Shown: in pieces, positions 1 through 5,437 of the stretch
How the letters are laid out: each line of letters opens with the position of its first letter
Numbering within the stretch: the stretch's first letter is position 1
Assembly: GCA_034666665.1 (NCBI GenBank)
Contig: JAXDLK010000189.1
Span: forward strand, 1-5,437
Length of the DNA: 5,437 nt
Reading direction: 5' to 3'
Source of the DNA: JAXDLK01 sp034666665
GTDB lineage: Bacteria; Desulfobacterota; Binatia; JACPRU01
Position numbers and translations under genes: made by a program
The notes under the pieces: model-generated
Databases searched by the model: none
Told to the model about the DNA's origin: nothing
What the model saw: only the letters and a program-made list of their open reading frames with translations

Positions 1-1219
1 CCGGCAGACGGCCGGGCACCCGGAAGAGGGAAGGGCCCCACTCGACGGTCGGCGACACCAACCGCAAGTCCTGGAATCGCTGCACGAGCGTGCCGATCGC
101 GGCCTGCGCCTCGAGCTCGGCCAAGCGATAGCCGAGGCAGAAGTGCGGACCGCCGCCGAAGGCGACGTGATCCGTCGCGTCGCGCTCGATGTCGAAGCGG
201 TCCGGATCGGGAAACTTGTCCGGGTCGCGGTTCGCGGCGGCGAGCATCGCCCATACGAGCGTGTCCTTCGGAATGCGCTTGCCGCCGAACTCGGCGTCCT
301 CGTGGAGGATGCGAGCGGTCAAGATGATCGGGCCGTCGTATCGCAGACACTCCTCGACCGCCTTCTTCGCGAGCTCCGGCCGTGCGCGGAGCTTCTCGAG
401 CTCGGAGGGGTGCTGGATGAGCGCGCGCACGCCGTTGCCGATGAGCCCGATGGTGGTCTCGAAGCCGGCGATCAGGAGCCCGATCGCCTGTGACAGGAGC
501 TCGAACGGGGAGAGCTTGTCGCCCGCCTCCTCGGCGCGCATGAGCGCCCCGAGAAGATCGTCGCCTACGGAAGAAAGACCGCCGCGGCGGCGCTCCACCA
601 GGTCCGCGAAGTAGCCCCCGAGCGCCTCGCCGGCGGCTCGCGCCTGATCGACGACCTCGCGCGGCAGGATCGGTGCGGCGAGGCCGAGCGTCGCCTGCGA
701 CGTCCACACGGTGAAGCGGTCGCGGTCCTCGACCGGGACACCGAGCATGCGGCAGATGATCGTCGAGGGCACGGGGAGCGCGAGGTCACGAATCACGTCC
801 ATCTCGCCCCGCGCGGCGACGCGGTCCAGACAGTCGTCGACGACCTGCTGGATCTCGTCTCGCCAGGCGCCGAGCGCTCGCGGCGTGAAGGCGTGGCTCA
901 CGAGCTTCCGCAGCCGGGTGTGCGTGGGCGGGTCCTGCTGCAGCATGAAGAGCCGCTGACCCTGTAGCCCTTCGTCGACACCCGGCAGCTGGCCGTCCGT
1001 GGTGCGCACGCCGGCGCGAACGTCGGAGAGAAGCCGTGTCACGTCCGAGTAGCGGAGCAGCCGCCAGATGCCGACCGGCGTCCGGTTCACTGGATCGATC
1101 TCGCGGAGCCGGTGCAGCGCCGGATAGGGATCGTTGCGAAATTCCGGATCGAACGGGCTCGCGCCCATCCAGGGATCGTCACTCGGAGCGTCGATGGCGT
1201 CGTTCGGGAGAGAGCTCAT
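1..1219 (-). CDS. Cytochrome P450, soluble bacterial class (C-terminus cut by window edge)
   Basis: Haem-thiolate monooxygenase that would insert oxygen into a hydrophobic substrate using electrons from a ferredoxin/reductase partner; neither partner is in the window. Reading the minus strand from ATG at 1219 gives 406 uninterrupted codons to the left edge. All signatures are present: an N-terminal FDPEFRNDPYPALHRLRE block typical of cytosolic bacterial P450s (residues about 23-40), the I-helix oxygen-activation motif AGFETT (251-256), the K-helix ExxR as ECLR (290-293), and the haem loop FGGGPHFCLG with ligand Cys361 (TGC at 139-137). There is no membrane anchor. At 406 residues only a few C-terminal residues should be missing, since such proteins are usually about 400-420 aa. 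The I-helix has Phe where many homologues have His or Asp-containing variants. No Shine-Dalgarno precedes the ATG. It diverges from the CoA-transferase gene. The P450 call is firm; subfamily and substrate are not determinable. Confidence 0.97.
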   Translation of the reverse strand, partial: MSSLPNDAIDAPSDDPWMGASPFDPEFRNDPYPALHRLREIDPVNRTPVGIWRLLRYSDVTRLLSDVRAGVRTTDGQLPGVDEGLQGQRLFMLQQDPPTHTRLRKLVSHAFTPRALGAWRDEIQQVVDDCLDRVAARGEMDVIRDLALPVPSTIICRMLGVPVEDRDRFTVWTSQATLGLAAPILPREVVDQARAAGEALGGYFADLVERRRGGLSSVGDDLLGALMRAEEAGDKLSPFELLSQAIGLLIAGFETTIGLIGNGVRALIQHPSELEKLRARPELAKKAVEECLRYDGPIILTARILHEDAEFGGKRIPKDTLVWAMLAAANRDPDKFPDPDRFDIERDATDHVAFGGGPHFCLGYRLAELEAQAAIGTLVQRFQDLRLVSPTVEWGPSLFRVPGRLP

Positions 1220-1232
1220 TCGGGTGATGCGA

Positions 1233-1238
1233 ATTGTA
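1233..1238 (-). promoter_or_regulatory. Possible -10 element (TACAAT) for the P450 gene
   Basis: Reading the minus strand, TACAAT matches the sigma-70 -10 consensus at five of six bases and ends 13 nt before the P450 ATG, so transcription would start about 6 nt before the start codon. That fits the lack of any Shine-Dalgarno there and suggests near-leaderless translation. The -35 region is poor (CTGGCG at 17-nt spacing, three of six matches). In such GC-rich DNA an AT-rich hexamer stands out, but one hexamer is weak evidence. Confidence 0.25.
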
Positions 1239-1302
1239 CGGAGTCCGGCCGCCGACGCCAGCGATTCCATACCAGGCAGGCGGGTGGCACGATGTCGCTC
1301 CG

Positions 1303-2484
1303 ATGGCCGGACCGCTCGCGGGCTACCGTATCGTCGACCTCACGCAGATGGTGTCGGGGCCGATGGCGACGATGATCCTCGGCGACCAGGGTGCCGACGT
1401 CATCAAGGTCGAGCCGAGGGGCGGCGACCTGACCCGTGCTCTCGGTGGCGCCGGAGACGGTCTCGCGCCGCTGTTCGTCACCACCAACCGCAACAAGCGC
1501 TCGCTCGTCGTCGACCTGAAGCAACCCCGGGGCGTCGAGCTGCTGAAGCGCCTCGTCGCTCGCGCCGACGTCTTCGTGCAGAACTTCCGCCCCGGGGCGG
1601 TGGAGCGGCTCGGTCTCGGGGAGCCGGAGCTCCGCGCCGAGCGCCCTGATCTGGTCTACGTGTCGATCAGCGGCTTCGGCGAGAGCGGGCCGTACGCACA
1701 GCAGCGAGTCTACGACCCCGTCATCCAGGCGCTCTCGGGCCTCGCTTCGATCCAGGGCGATCCCACCACCGGTCGCCCGCGCATGATCCGCCTGATCGTT
1801 CCCGACAAGGTGACGGCGCTCACCGCGGCACAGGCGATCACCGCCGCGCTGCTCGCCCGCGAGAGGACGGGTCGTGGACAGCACGTTCGGCTGGCAATGC
1901 TCGACGCCGTGATCGCCTTCCTCTGGCCCGAAGGCATGACCGCACACACGTTCGTCGATCGCCGCCACGACGCGACGCGTCCCCTGGAAACCCGCGATCT
2001 CGTATTCGAGACGGTCGACGGTTACCTCACCGCGGGTGCCGTGTCCGACGCCGAGTGGGCAGGGCTCGCCCGCGCGCTCGAGCATCCCGAGTGGACCGAC
2101 GATCCGCGCTTCGCGACGCCCGTCGCGCGGATCCGCAACGCGAACGCGCGCCTCGATCGGACCGCCGAGGTGCTACGCACGCGCTCGACCGGAGAGTGGC
2201 TCGCCCGGCTTCGCGCCGAAGGAGTACCGTCGGCGCCGGTGCTCGCCCGCGAGCAGGTGATCGACGATCCGCAGGTGCGCGCGAACGGTGTGATCGTCGA
2301 GTCGGTCCATCCGCGCGCTGGCCGCATGCGCCAGCCGCGACCGGCCGCGCGATTCGCGGAGACGCCGTCGGCAATTCGCCGCGCCGCGCCGGTCGCCGGC
2401 GAGCACACGGACGAGGTGCTGCGCGAGGTCGGTTTCTCCGGCGAGGCGATCCGCGAGCTACGCGCCGGTGGCGTCGTCGCTTGA
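1303..2484 (+). CDS. CaiB/BaiF family (family III) CoA-transferase
   Basis: Predicted to move coenzyme A between carboxylic acids through an aspartyl-CoA thioester, in the cytosol, usually as an interlocked dimer. The 393-aa product has the usual family length. The N-terminus (MAGPLAGYRIVDLTQ, then GPMATMILGDQGADVIKVEP) is the classical family opening. It is followed by the NRNKRSLVVDLK block (62-73), a FRPGAVERLGLG segment (95-106), the candidate nucleophile Asp168 in VPDKVTALTAAQ (codon 1804-1806, aligning with Asp169 of formyl-CoA transferase), GRGQHVRLAMLDA (190-202), and the C-terminal GEHTDEVLREVGF signature. The reading frame stays open upstream to a TTG at 1234, but homology begins at ATG 1303, which I chose; no good Shine-Dalgarno precedes it. 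It is followed by the GST-like gene on the same strand. Family assignment is secure. Transferase versus racemase is less so, and the acid substrate is unknown. Confidence 0.94.
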   Translation: MAGPLAGYRIVDLTQMVSGPMATMILGDQGADVIKVEPRGGDLTRALGGAGDGLAPLFVTTNRNKRSLVVDLKQPRGVELLKRLVARADVFVQNFRPGAVERLGLGEPELRAERPDLVYVSISGFGESGPYAQQRVYDPVIQALSGLASIQGDPTTGRPRMIRLIVPDKVTALTAAQAITAALLARERTGRGQHVRLAMLDAVIAFLWPEGMTAHTFVDRRHDATRPLETRDLVFETVDGYLTAGAVSDAEWAGLARALEHPEWTDDPRFATPVARIRNANARLDRTAEVLRTRSTGEWLARLRAEGVPSAPVLAREQVIDDPQVRANGVIVESVHPRAGRMRQPRPAARFAETPSAIRRAAPVAGEHTDEVLREVGFSGEAIRELRAGGVVA

Positions 2485-2557
2485 GGCCGCACGACAAGAA
2501 GTAGTCGCTTCTGCCGCCGGATGCGAACTCGCGCCGCTTGGAGTAGACCGGTCGGCC

Positions 2558-2562
2558 GGAGG
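2558..2562 (+). promoter_or_regulatory. Shine-Dalgarno (GGAGG) of the GST-like gene
   Basis: GGAGG lies 7 nt before ATG 2570, which is ideal spacing. It settles the start of the GST-like gene against the in-frame GTG at 2468, which has no such signal and would overlap the end of the CoA-transferase gene. Within the same 85-nt gap a weak 5-bp hairpin (AGAAG/CTTCT, 2497-2512) is visible, but it has no T-tract and is unlikely to terminate transcription. Confidence 0.8.
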
Positions 2563-2569
2563 CATCCCC

Positions 2570-3568
2570 ATGGCGGACGCGTATCGCATCTTCGGAGCGG
2601 AGCTCTCGCCGTATTCGGTGAAGGTCCGATCGTATCTTCGCTACAAGCGGATCCCGCACGAGTGGATCGAGCGCAGCGCCGATACGGAAGCCGAGTTCCG
2701 CAAGCACGCGAAGATTCCGCTGATCCCGGTGGTCGTGACGCCGGATGGAGAAGGCCTGCAAGACTCGACACCGATCATCGAATCGCTCGAGTCGAGGTTT
2801 CCCGAGCCATCGATCCAGCCGGACGACCCGGCGCTCGCCTTCCTCTCCGCGCTCCTCGAGGAGTTCGCCGACGAGTGGGGCAACAAGTGGATGTTCCACT
2901 ACCGCTGGGCGCGCGAGGTGGATCGGAATTCCGCGGCCGAGCGCCTCGCGCGCATGATGATGCCGGCGCTCGAGGGCGCCGAGCTCGCGCGGGCGGCTGC
3001 GAACGTGAAGGAGCGGATGGTCGGGCGCGTCTGGTTCGTCGGATCGAGTCCGGAGACCGCACCCGAGATCGAGCGCTCGTTCGAGGATACGATCGGCATC
3101 CTCGATCGCCATCTCTCGTCGCGCCCGTATTGCTTCGGGCGCCGTCCGGCGCTCGCCGACTTCGGTCTCTGGGGCCAGATCTACAACGCGTGGACCGATC
3201 CGACTCCGGGCGCGCTCGTGAACGAGCGCGCGCCGAACGTCGTCGCCTGGGTGCGCCGCATGCTCGACCCGCGAGCCGAAGACGGTTTCGAGACCTGGAG
3301 CGCGCTCGAGCCGACGCTGATGCCGCTGCTCGAAAGGCAGGTGGCGGCGCTCTTTCTTCCCTGGTCCGACGCCAACGCCCGGGCGATCGCCGCCGGACGC
3401 GATGAGGTCACCGTGGCTCTCGCCGGCCGCGGCTGGACGCAGAAGCCGCAGAAGTACCACGCCAAGTCGCTGGCGGCGATCCGGCAGAAGTACGGCGCGG
3501 TCCGTGACCGGAGCGCGCTCGATCCGATCCTCGAGCGCGCGGGCTGCCGCAGCTGGCTCGCGGGTTGA
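2570..3568 (+). CDS. Glutathione S-transferase-like protein with extended C-terminus
   Basis: A 332-aa protein with a thioredoxin-fold GST N-domain (about residues 5-80). It has a strand-turn-helix with SPYSVKVRSYL at 13-23, where Ser13 or Ser16 sits in the usual catalytic position, the cis-proline IPVV at 52-55, and a glutathione-binding QDS at 64-66 leading into TPIIESLE. A helical C-domain follows, with the RPALADFGLWGQIY signature near 192-205. GST proteins are usually about 200-230 aa. Here about 110 residues follow that signature, including MLDPRAEDGFETW and a terminal KYHAKSLAAIRQKYGAV segment, so this belongs to a long GST-like subgroup. It may conjugate or isomerise a substrate, or bind glutathione without a classic reaction. 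It lies 85 nt after the CoA-transferase gene and is probably co-transcribed with it. Family membership is well supported; the specific reaction is not. Confidence 0.88.
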   Translation: MADAYRIFGAELSPYSVKVRSYLRYKRIPHEWIERSADTEAEFRKHAKIPLIPVVVTPDGEGLQDSTPIIESLESRFPEPSIQPDDPALAFLSALLEEFADEWGNKWMFHYRWAREVDRNSAAERLARMMMPALEGAELARAAANVKERMVGRVWFVGSSPETAPEIERSFEDTIGILDRHLSSRPYCFGRRPALADFGLWGQIYNAWTDPTPGALVNERAPNVVAWVRRMLDPRAEDGFETWSALEPTLMPLLERQVAALFLPWSDANARAIAAGRDEVTVALAGRGWTQKPQKYHAKSLAAIRQKYGAVRDRSALDPILERAGCRSWLAG

Positions 3569-3586
3569 GCCCGGTTGGAGCGACTC

Positions 3587-3655
3587 GAGCGGTGAACGCC
3601 GATCCGATCATCGTACACGCGGTCCGCGGTTCCGCGATCAGGCGGTCGTTCGCTC
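3587..3655. other. Imperfect inverted repeat between convergent genes
   Basis: The 85-nt gap between the converging GST-like and HEPN genes holds an imperfect dyad. GAGC, GAACG, GCC and GATC on the left (3587-3604) pair in order with GATC, GGC, CGTTC and GCTC on the right (3636-3655), with internal loops and a GC-rich centre that contains CGCGG/CCGCG. It could act as a bidirectional transcription end, but there is no T-tract on either side and the stem is broken, so this is only a candidate. Confidence 0.2.
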
Positions 3656-4067
3656 ACGCGGGCTTCACCACGCTCGCCACTCTGGTATGGAGCCAGCGGG
3701 CGTCCTCGAGCGCCTTCTCGGCATCCTCACGGCCGTAAAATTCGGAAGGCACGAGGTCCTCCGCGCCATAGAAGGCGATCTCGCGGTCCTTCCGCAGCCC
3801 CTTGGAGATCTCGGCCATGCGCTCCGCGTCCGCCCGGACGTCCGGCGGGAGTCGCTCCCGCTCGCGGACGACGATCGCGCCGACGTCGTAGATCTGCGGA
3901 ACGGTGACGCCACTCGCCCGAAGAAGCGCCTTCAAGCTGAGCTCGACGATCTCTTGAGCCTCGCGTACGACGTCGGCGTAGCTCTCTCGATCCAGTAGAA
4001 CCTGGAGCGCAGCCAGCCGATGACCGGCGCGGCTCACGTAGTCGATCACGAGCCTGCGATTCGTCAT
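3654..4067 (-). CDS. HEPN-domain protein (partner of MNT nucleotidyltransferase)
   Basis: A 137-aa, largely helical protein of the small HEPN family (PF05168-like). It is recognised by the helix containing EAQEIVELSLKALLRASGV (about residues 36-54) and the C-terminal block EFYGREDAEKALEDARWLH (about 109-127), both characteristic of HEPN proteins paired with minimal nucleotidyltransferases. The ATG at 4067 overlaps the TGA of the upstream NTase gene as ATGA, so translation is probably coupled. No strong Shine-Dalgarno is needed there, and the frame extending upstream to 4313 lies inside the NTase gene and is not used. In toxin-antitoxin HEPN proteins the ribonuclease motif is RX4-6H (for example RX4HXY in HepT). 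I find no Arg at the right distance before His16 or His127, so the protein may be non-catalytic, a substrate-binding partner, or use other residues. Family call good; toxin role uncertain. Confidence 0.82.
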   Translation of the reverse strand: MTNRRLVIDYVSRAGHRLAALQVLLDRESYADVVREAQEIVELSLKALLRASGVTVPQIYDVGAIVVRERERLPPDVRADAERMAEISKGLRKDREIAFYGAEDLVPSEFYGREDAEKALEDARWLHTRVASVVKPA

Positions 4068-4510
4068 CCGGCTCGCCGCCAGTACCGCACCCCGTGCACC
4101 TCCGACGATTCGAACTGTCCTCGCACGATCGAGCCGCGAACCTCCGCGAGGTACCCGGCGAGGCGACGACTTCGATCGCTCAAGACCTCGTGGGCGGTGG
4201 CGATCTCGAGCCAGAGTCCCGTCGGCTCGGCTCCGAGCTCGGGCAGGTGGACGAACTTCGGAGAGACGTCGCGGAGCAGGGTTTCGAGCCGAGGCTCGAG
4301 CGAACGCGCCCACTCCTCGTAGAGTGACCTGCGAATGGGTTCTTCGGAGCGCAAGACCAGAAGCAGGTCCCAGTCGGCGTCCGCCCGCGGATGCGGTCGG
4401 ACGCGCGAACCGAAGAGCGCTGCCGCGAGCAGCCGCTCGCCGTAGTGCCGCCCGACCTCGACGAGCACTTGGCGGAGCCCTTCGTCCATGGTGGCGAGCG
4501 AGGCTACCAC
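4064..4510 (-). CDS. MNT-type minimal nucleotidyltransferase domain protein
   Basis: A small DNA-polymerase-beta-superfamily nucleotidyltransferase. It carries FGSRVRPHPRADADWDLLLVL, an exact GSX10DXD active-site motif (Gly27, Ser28, Asp39, Asp41 counted from the ATG at 4489). Such enzymes transfer AMP or another nucleotide to a partner; in the MntA/HepT systems they AMPylate and silence the HEPN toxin. The C-terminal part has the family-typical GLWLEIATAHEVLSDRSRRL stretch and ends near VHGVRYWRR. Two starts are possible. GTG at 4510 (148 aa) has GGAGG only 3 nt upstream. ATG at 4489 (141 aa) better matches where homologues begin but has no Shine-Dalgarno at normal distance. The stop overlaps the HEPN start (ATGA), making a two-gene operon in NTase-then-HEPN order. 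Enzyme family is secure; the nucleotide donor and target are inferred. Confidence 0.85.
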   Translation of the reverse strand: MVASLATMDEGLRQVLVEVGRHYGERLLAAALFGSRVRPHPRADADWDLLLVLRSEEPIRRSLYEEWARSLEPRLETLLRDVSPKFVHLPELGAEPTGLWLEIATAHEVLSDRSRRLAGYLAEVRGSIVRGQFESSEVHGVRYWRRAG

Positions 4511-4513
4511 AGG

Positions 4514-4518
4514 CCTCC
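4514..4518 (-). promoter_or_regulatory. Shine-Dalgarno-like GGAGG before the NTase gene
   Basis: Read on the minus strand, GGAGG ends 3 nt before the GTG at 4510 and 24 nt before the ATG at 4489. The spacing is short for the GTG and far too long for the ATG. It mildly favours the GTG start, although homologue length favours the ATG. Confidence 0.35.
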
Positions 4519-4562
4519 GATGGAACGTACCGCGTCGCGCCCTCCGCCGAGCGAGCCGTCAG

Positions 4563-4760
4563 TCAGAGCTCCCACACGACCGGGTCGCCGGGATCGACCG
4601 ATACGAGCAGAAGCTTCCCGTCGTGATCGCCCGCGAGCGATGGCGCCACGGCGAAGGGCGCTGTTCGCAGATCCGTTCGATCGTGTTCCGGATTCTCCGC
4701 GTCACGCTGACGCGACTGCCTCCACCGAGCGCGAGAGCTCGTCGGCGGACCGTTGTTCAC
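4563..4760 (-). pseudogene. Orphan C-terminal-like coding remnant, unknown family
   Basis: An open stretch of 65 codons from a GTG. Its last 25 or so residues (GDHDGKLLLVSVDPGDPVVWEL before the TGA) look like real protein: alternating hydrophobic residues, glycine-aspartate turns, and high G/C at third codon positions. The first 30 residues are Arg/Ser-rich and look like an out-of-frame reading. It has no recognisable start signal, overlaps the end of the truncated DUF1302-like frame, and I recognise no family. The simplest reading is the tail of a gene whose body was deleted. It could also be chance coding-like sequence. Confidence 0.25.
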
Positions 4761-5151
4761 GTTGCGCTCGGCCGGCGCCGATCCGAGGCAAACGCGCGCG
4801 GTAATAGGCGAAGAAATTCATGCTGCGAATGAACGGCAGGTCGGCCATCCCTTGCAGGAGCTTGCCGCCGTTCACGAGCTGCTGCTCGTATTGCAAGCGG
4901 AAGGTGTTCCGTTCCTGCACAGGGTGGAAGCCGCTGAACGTGCTCGGCCCGTCCTGGATGCGGAACAGTCCCTGCGCCGACAGGTTTCCCGAGATCTGGA
5001 TGCCGCCGTGACGAGTCGTCGCTCGCGCCGCCGGGGCGGCGAAAAGCCCGACGAGGACCGCCGTGAGCGCGAAGGCTCCGCAGCGCGTCGACGCGAAGGA
5101 GGTGATCGAAGCTACGCGGCGGCGTGGAGCCGCGGGCGCCGGTCCTTCCAC
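4702..5151 (-). CDS. Truncated secreted DUF1302-like protein (probably a broken gene)
   Basis: A 149-aa product starting at GTG 5151, with an AGAGG-type Shine-Dalgarno 7 nt upstream and a 40-nt overlap with the end of the amidase gene. The N-terminus is a signal peptide: basic RRR (10-12), a hydrophobic core around 24-39, and a likely cleavage after ARA at 44. The mature start (GGIQISGNLSAQGLFRIQD, then PVQERNTFRLQYEQQL and SMNFFAYYRAR at 110-120) resembles the first part of DUF1302-like outer-membrane or periplasmic proteins, which usually run 500 residues or more. After about Arg120 (near 4792) the similarity stops and 29 Arg/Ser/Glu-rich residues lead to a stop at 4702. I infer an internal deletion or frameshift. 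The DUF1302 link rests on motif memory and is moderate; the signal peptide is clear. Confidence 0.5.
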   Translation of the reverse strand: MEGPAPAAPRRRVASITSFASTRCGAFALTAVLVGLFAAPAARATTRHGGIQISGNLSAQGLFRIQDGPSTFSGFHPVQERNTFRLQYEQQLVNGGKLLQGMADLPFIRSMNFFAYYRARLPRIGAGRAQREQRSADELSRSVEAVASA

Positions 5152-5437
5152 GGCCGCGCCTCTTCGAGCTGCGCAGCCAGACGGAAGAGCGTCGCCTCGT
5201 CACCGAAGCGGGCGGCGATCTGTACGCCGATCGGAACGCCGCCGGCGCTCCAGTGGAGCGGCAAGGAGATCGCCGGCTGCCCCGTGGTGTTGAAGAGCGG
5301 CGTGAACGGCACGTACGAGAAGACCTGCCGCGTCCACTCCATTGCCTTCATGCCCTCGCGATTCTGGTTGAGCTCGCCCAGAGGCGCGGGCGGGCGCGCC
5401 AGCGTCGGCGTCACGAAGGCGTCCACGCCCTCGAAGA
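5112..5437 (-). CDS. Amidase signature family enzyme, C-terminal fragment (N-terminus beyond window)
   Basis: The last 108 codons of a minus-strand gene entering from the right edge and ending at TAG 5114-5112. The segment TPLFNTTGQPAISLPLHW, followed by GGVPIGVQIAARFGDEATLF and LAAQLEEARPW, is the standard end of amidase-signature hydrolases, closest in style to 6-aminohexanoate-cyclic-dimer hydrolases and related amidases. The upstream FVTPTLARPPAPLGE is the usual conserved stretch before it. The catalytic Ser-cisSer-Lys triad lies in the missing N-terminal part, so activity cannot be judged. These enzymes hydrolyse amide bonds in the cytosol. The 3' end overlaps the predicted start of the DUF1302-like gene by 40 nt, so the two may share a transcript. 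Confidence 0.93.
   Translation of the reverse strand, partial: FEGVDAFVTPTLARPPAPLGELNQNREGMKAMEWTRQVFSYVPFTPLFNTTGQPAISLPLHWSAGGVPIGVQIAARFGDEATLFRLAAQLEEARPWKDRRPRLHAAA

Noticed and set aside
143..614. Plus-strand open frames over the P450 gene
   Set aside because: The opposite strand reads through the haem loop, ExxR and I-helix motifs of a P450, so these are shadows.
1216..2085. Minus-strand open frame of 289 codons opposite the CoA-transferase
   Set aside because: It mirrors the codon bias of the real gene and has no domain signature; the plus strand encodes a clear CaiB-family protein.
2468..2569. In-frame upstream extension of the GST-like gene from GTG 2468
   Set aside because: It would overlap the CoA-transferase end and lacks a Shine-Dalgarno, while ATG 2570 has GGAGG at 7 nt and matches where the thioredoxin fold begins.
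2027..3460. Long minus-strand open frame (477 codons) antisense to the GST-like and CoA-transferase genes
   Set aside because: It is rich in Arg, Pro, Ser and Gly with no family motifs, and spans two well-supported plus-strand genes and their gap. Long antisense frames are expected in GC-rich coding DNA.
4068..4313. Upstream extension of the HEPN frame into the NTase gene
   Set aside because: The extension is Arg/Pro-rich shadow sequence. The ATGA overlap at 4067-4064 and the family length both support the shorter protein.
4391..4832. Plus-strand open frames (137 and 114 codons) across the NTase start and the damaged region
   Set aside because: They are Arg-rich with no recognisable motif and overlap the well-supported NTase gene. 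I considered them as fillers for the 4511-4701 gap but found no start signal.
5102..5437. Plus-strand frame downstream of the perfect Shine-Dalgarno-like 12-mer
   Set aside because: Its codons are the reverse of the amidase coding sequence, it has no protein motif, and the start spacing does not fit.

Overview
This is a GC-rich window (roughly two-thirds G+C, strong G/C bias at third codon positions) from a bacterial chromosome. The gene set is a soluble bacterial cytochrome P450, a CaiB-type CoA-transferase, a GST-like protein, the end of an amidase of the 6-aminohexanoate-cyclic-dimer-hydrolase type, and the start of a DUF1302-like secreted protein. This recalls the catabolic and accessory regions of uncultured delta-proteobacterium-like lineages (Binatota/Myxococcota/Desulfobacterota style) or actinobacterium-like soil and marine bacteria. 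The taxonomic guess is inference from gene content and GC only. There are no tRNA or rRNA genes, CRISPR repeats, or insertion sequences that I can see.

Layout. Positions 1-1219 (minus) hold almost all of a cytochrome P450 whose extreme C-terminus lies beyond the left edge; its coding sequence has no stop in the window but all three signature motifs read cleanly. It diverges across an 83-nt gap from a plus-strand pair: a family III CoA-transferase (1303-2484) followed after 85 nt by a GST-like protein (2570-3568) with a strong Shine-Dalgarno. These three genes could form one small module for activating and oxidising a hydrophobic acid or xenobiotic, but no substrate can be named from sequence.

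Convergent to the GST gene is a minus-strand two-gene operon: an MNT-type nucleotidyltransferase with a perfect GSX10DXD motif (4064-4510), overlapping by ATGA with a HEPN-domain protein (3654-4067). This is a HEPN/MNT toxin-antitoxin-like or RNA-modifying pair. Its unusual points are the NTase-first order and a HEPN protein without the canonical RX4-6H ribonuclease motif.

Upstream of that operon, still on the minus strand, the sequence looks damaged. A signal-peptide-bearing DUF1302-like N-terminus (4702-5151) stops after about 120 recognisable residues instead of the several hundred usual for the family, and a short orphan coding tail lies in another frame (4563-4760). The right edge (5112-5437) carries the C-terminal 108 residues of an amidase-signature enzyme whose catalytic core is outside the window. 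The best candidates for further attention are the HEPN/MNT pair and the truncated gene next to it.
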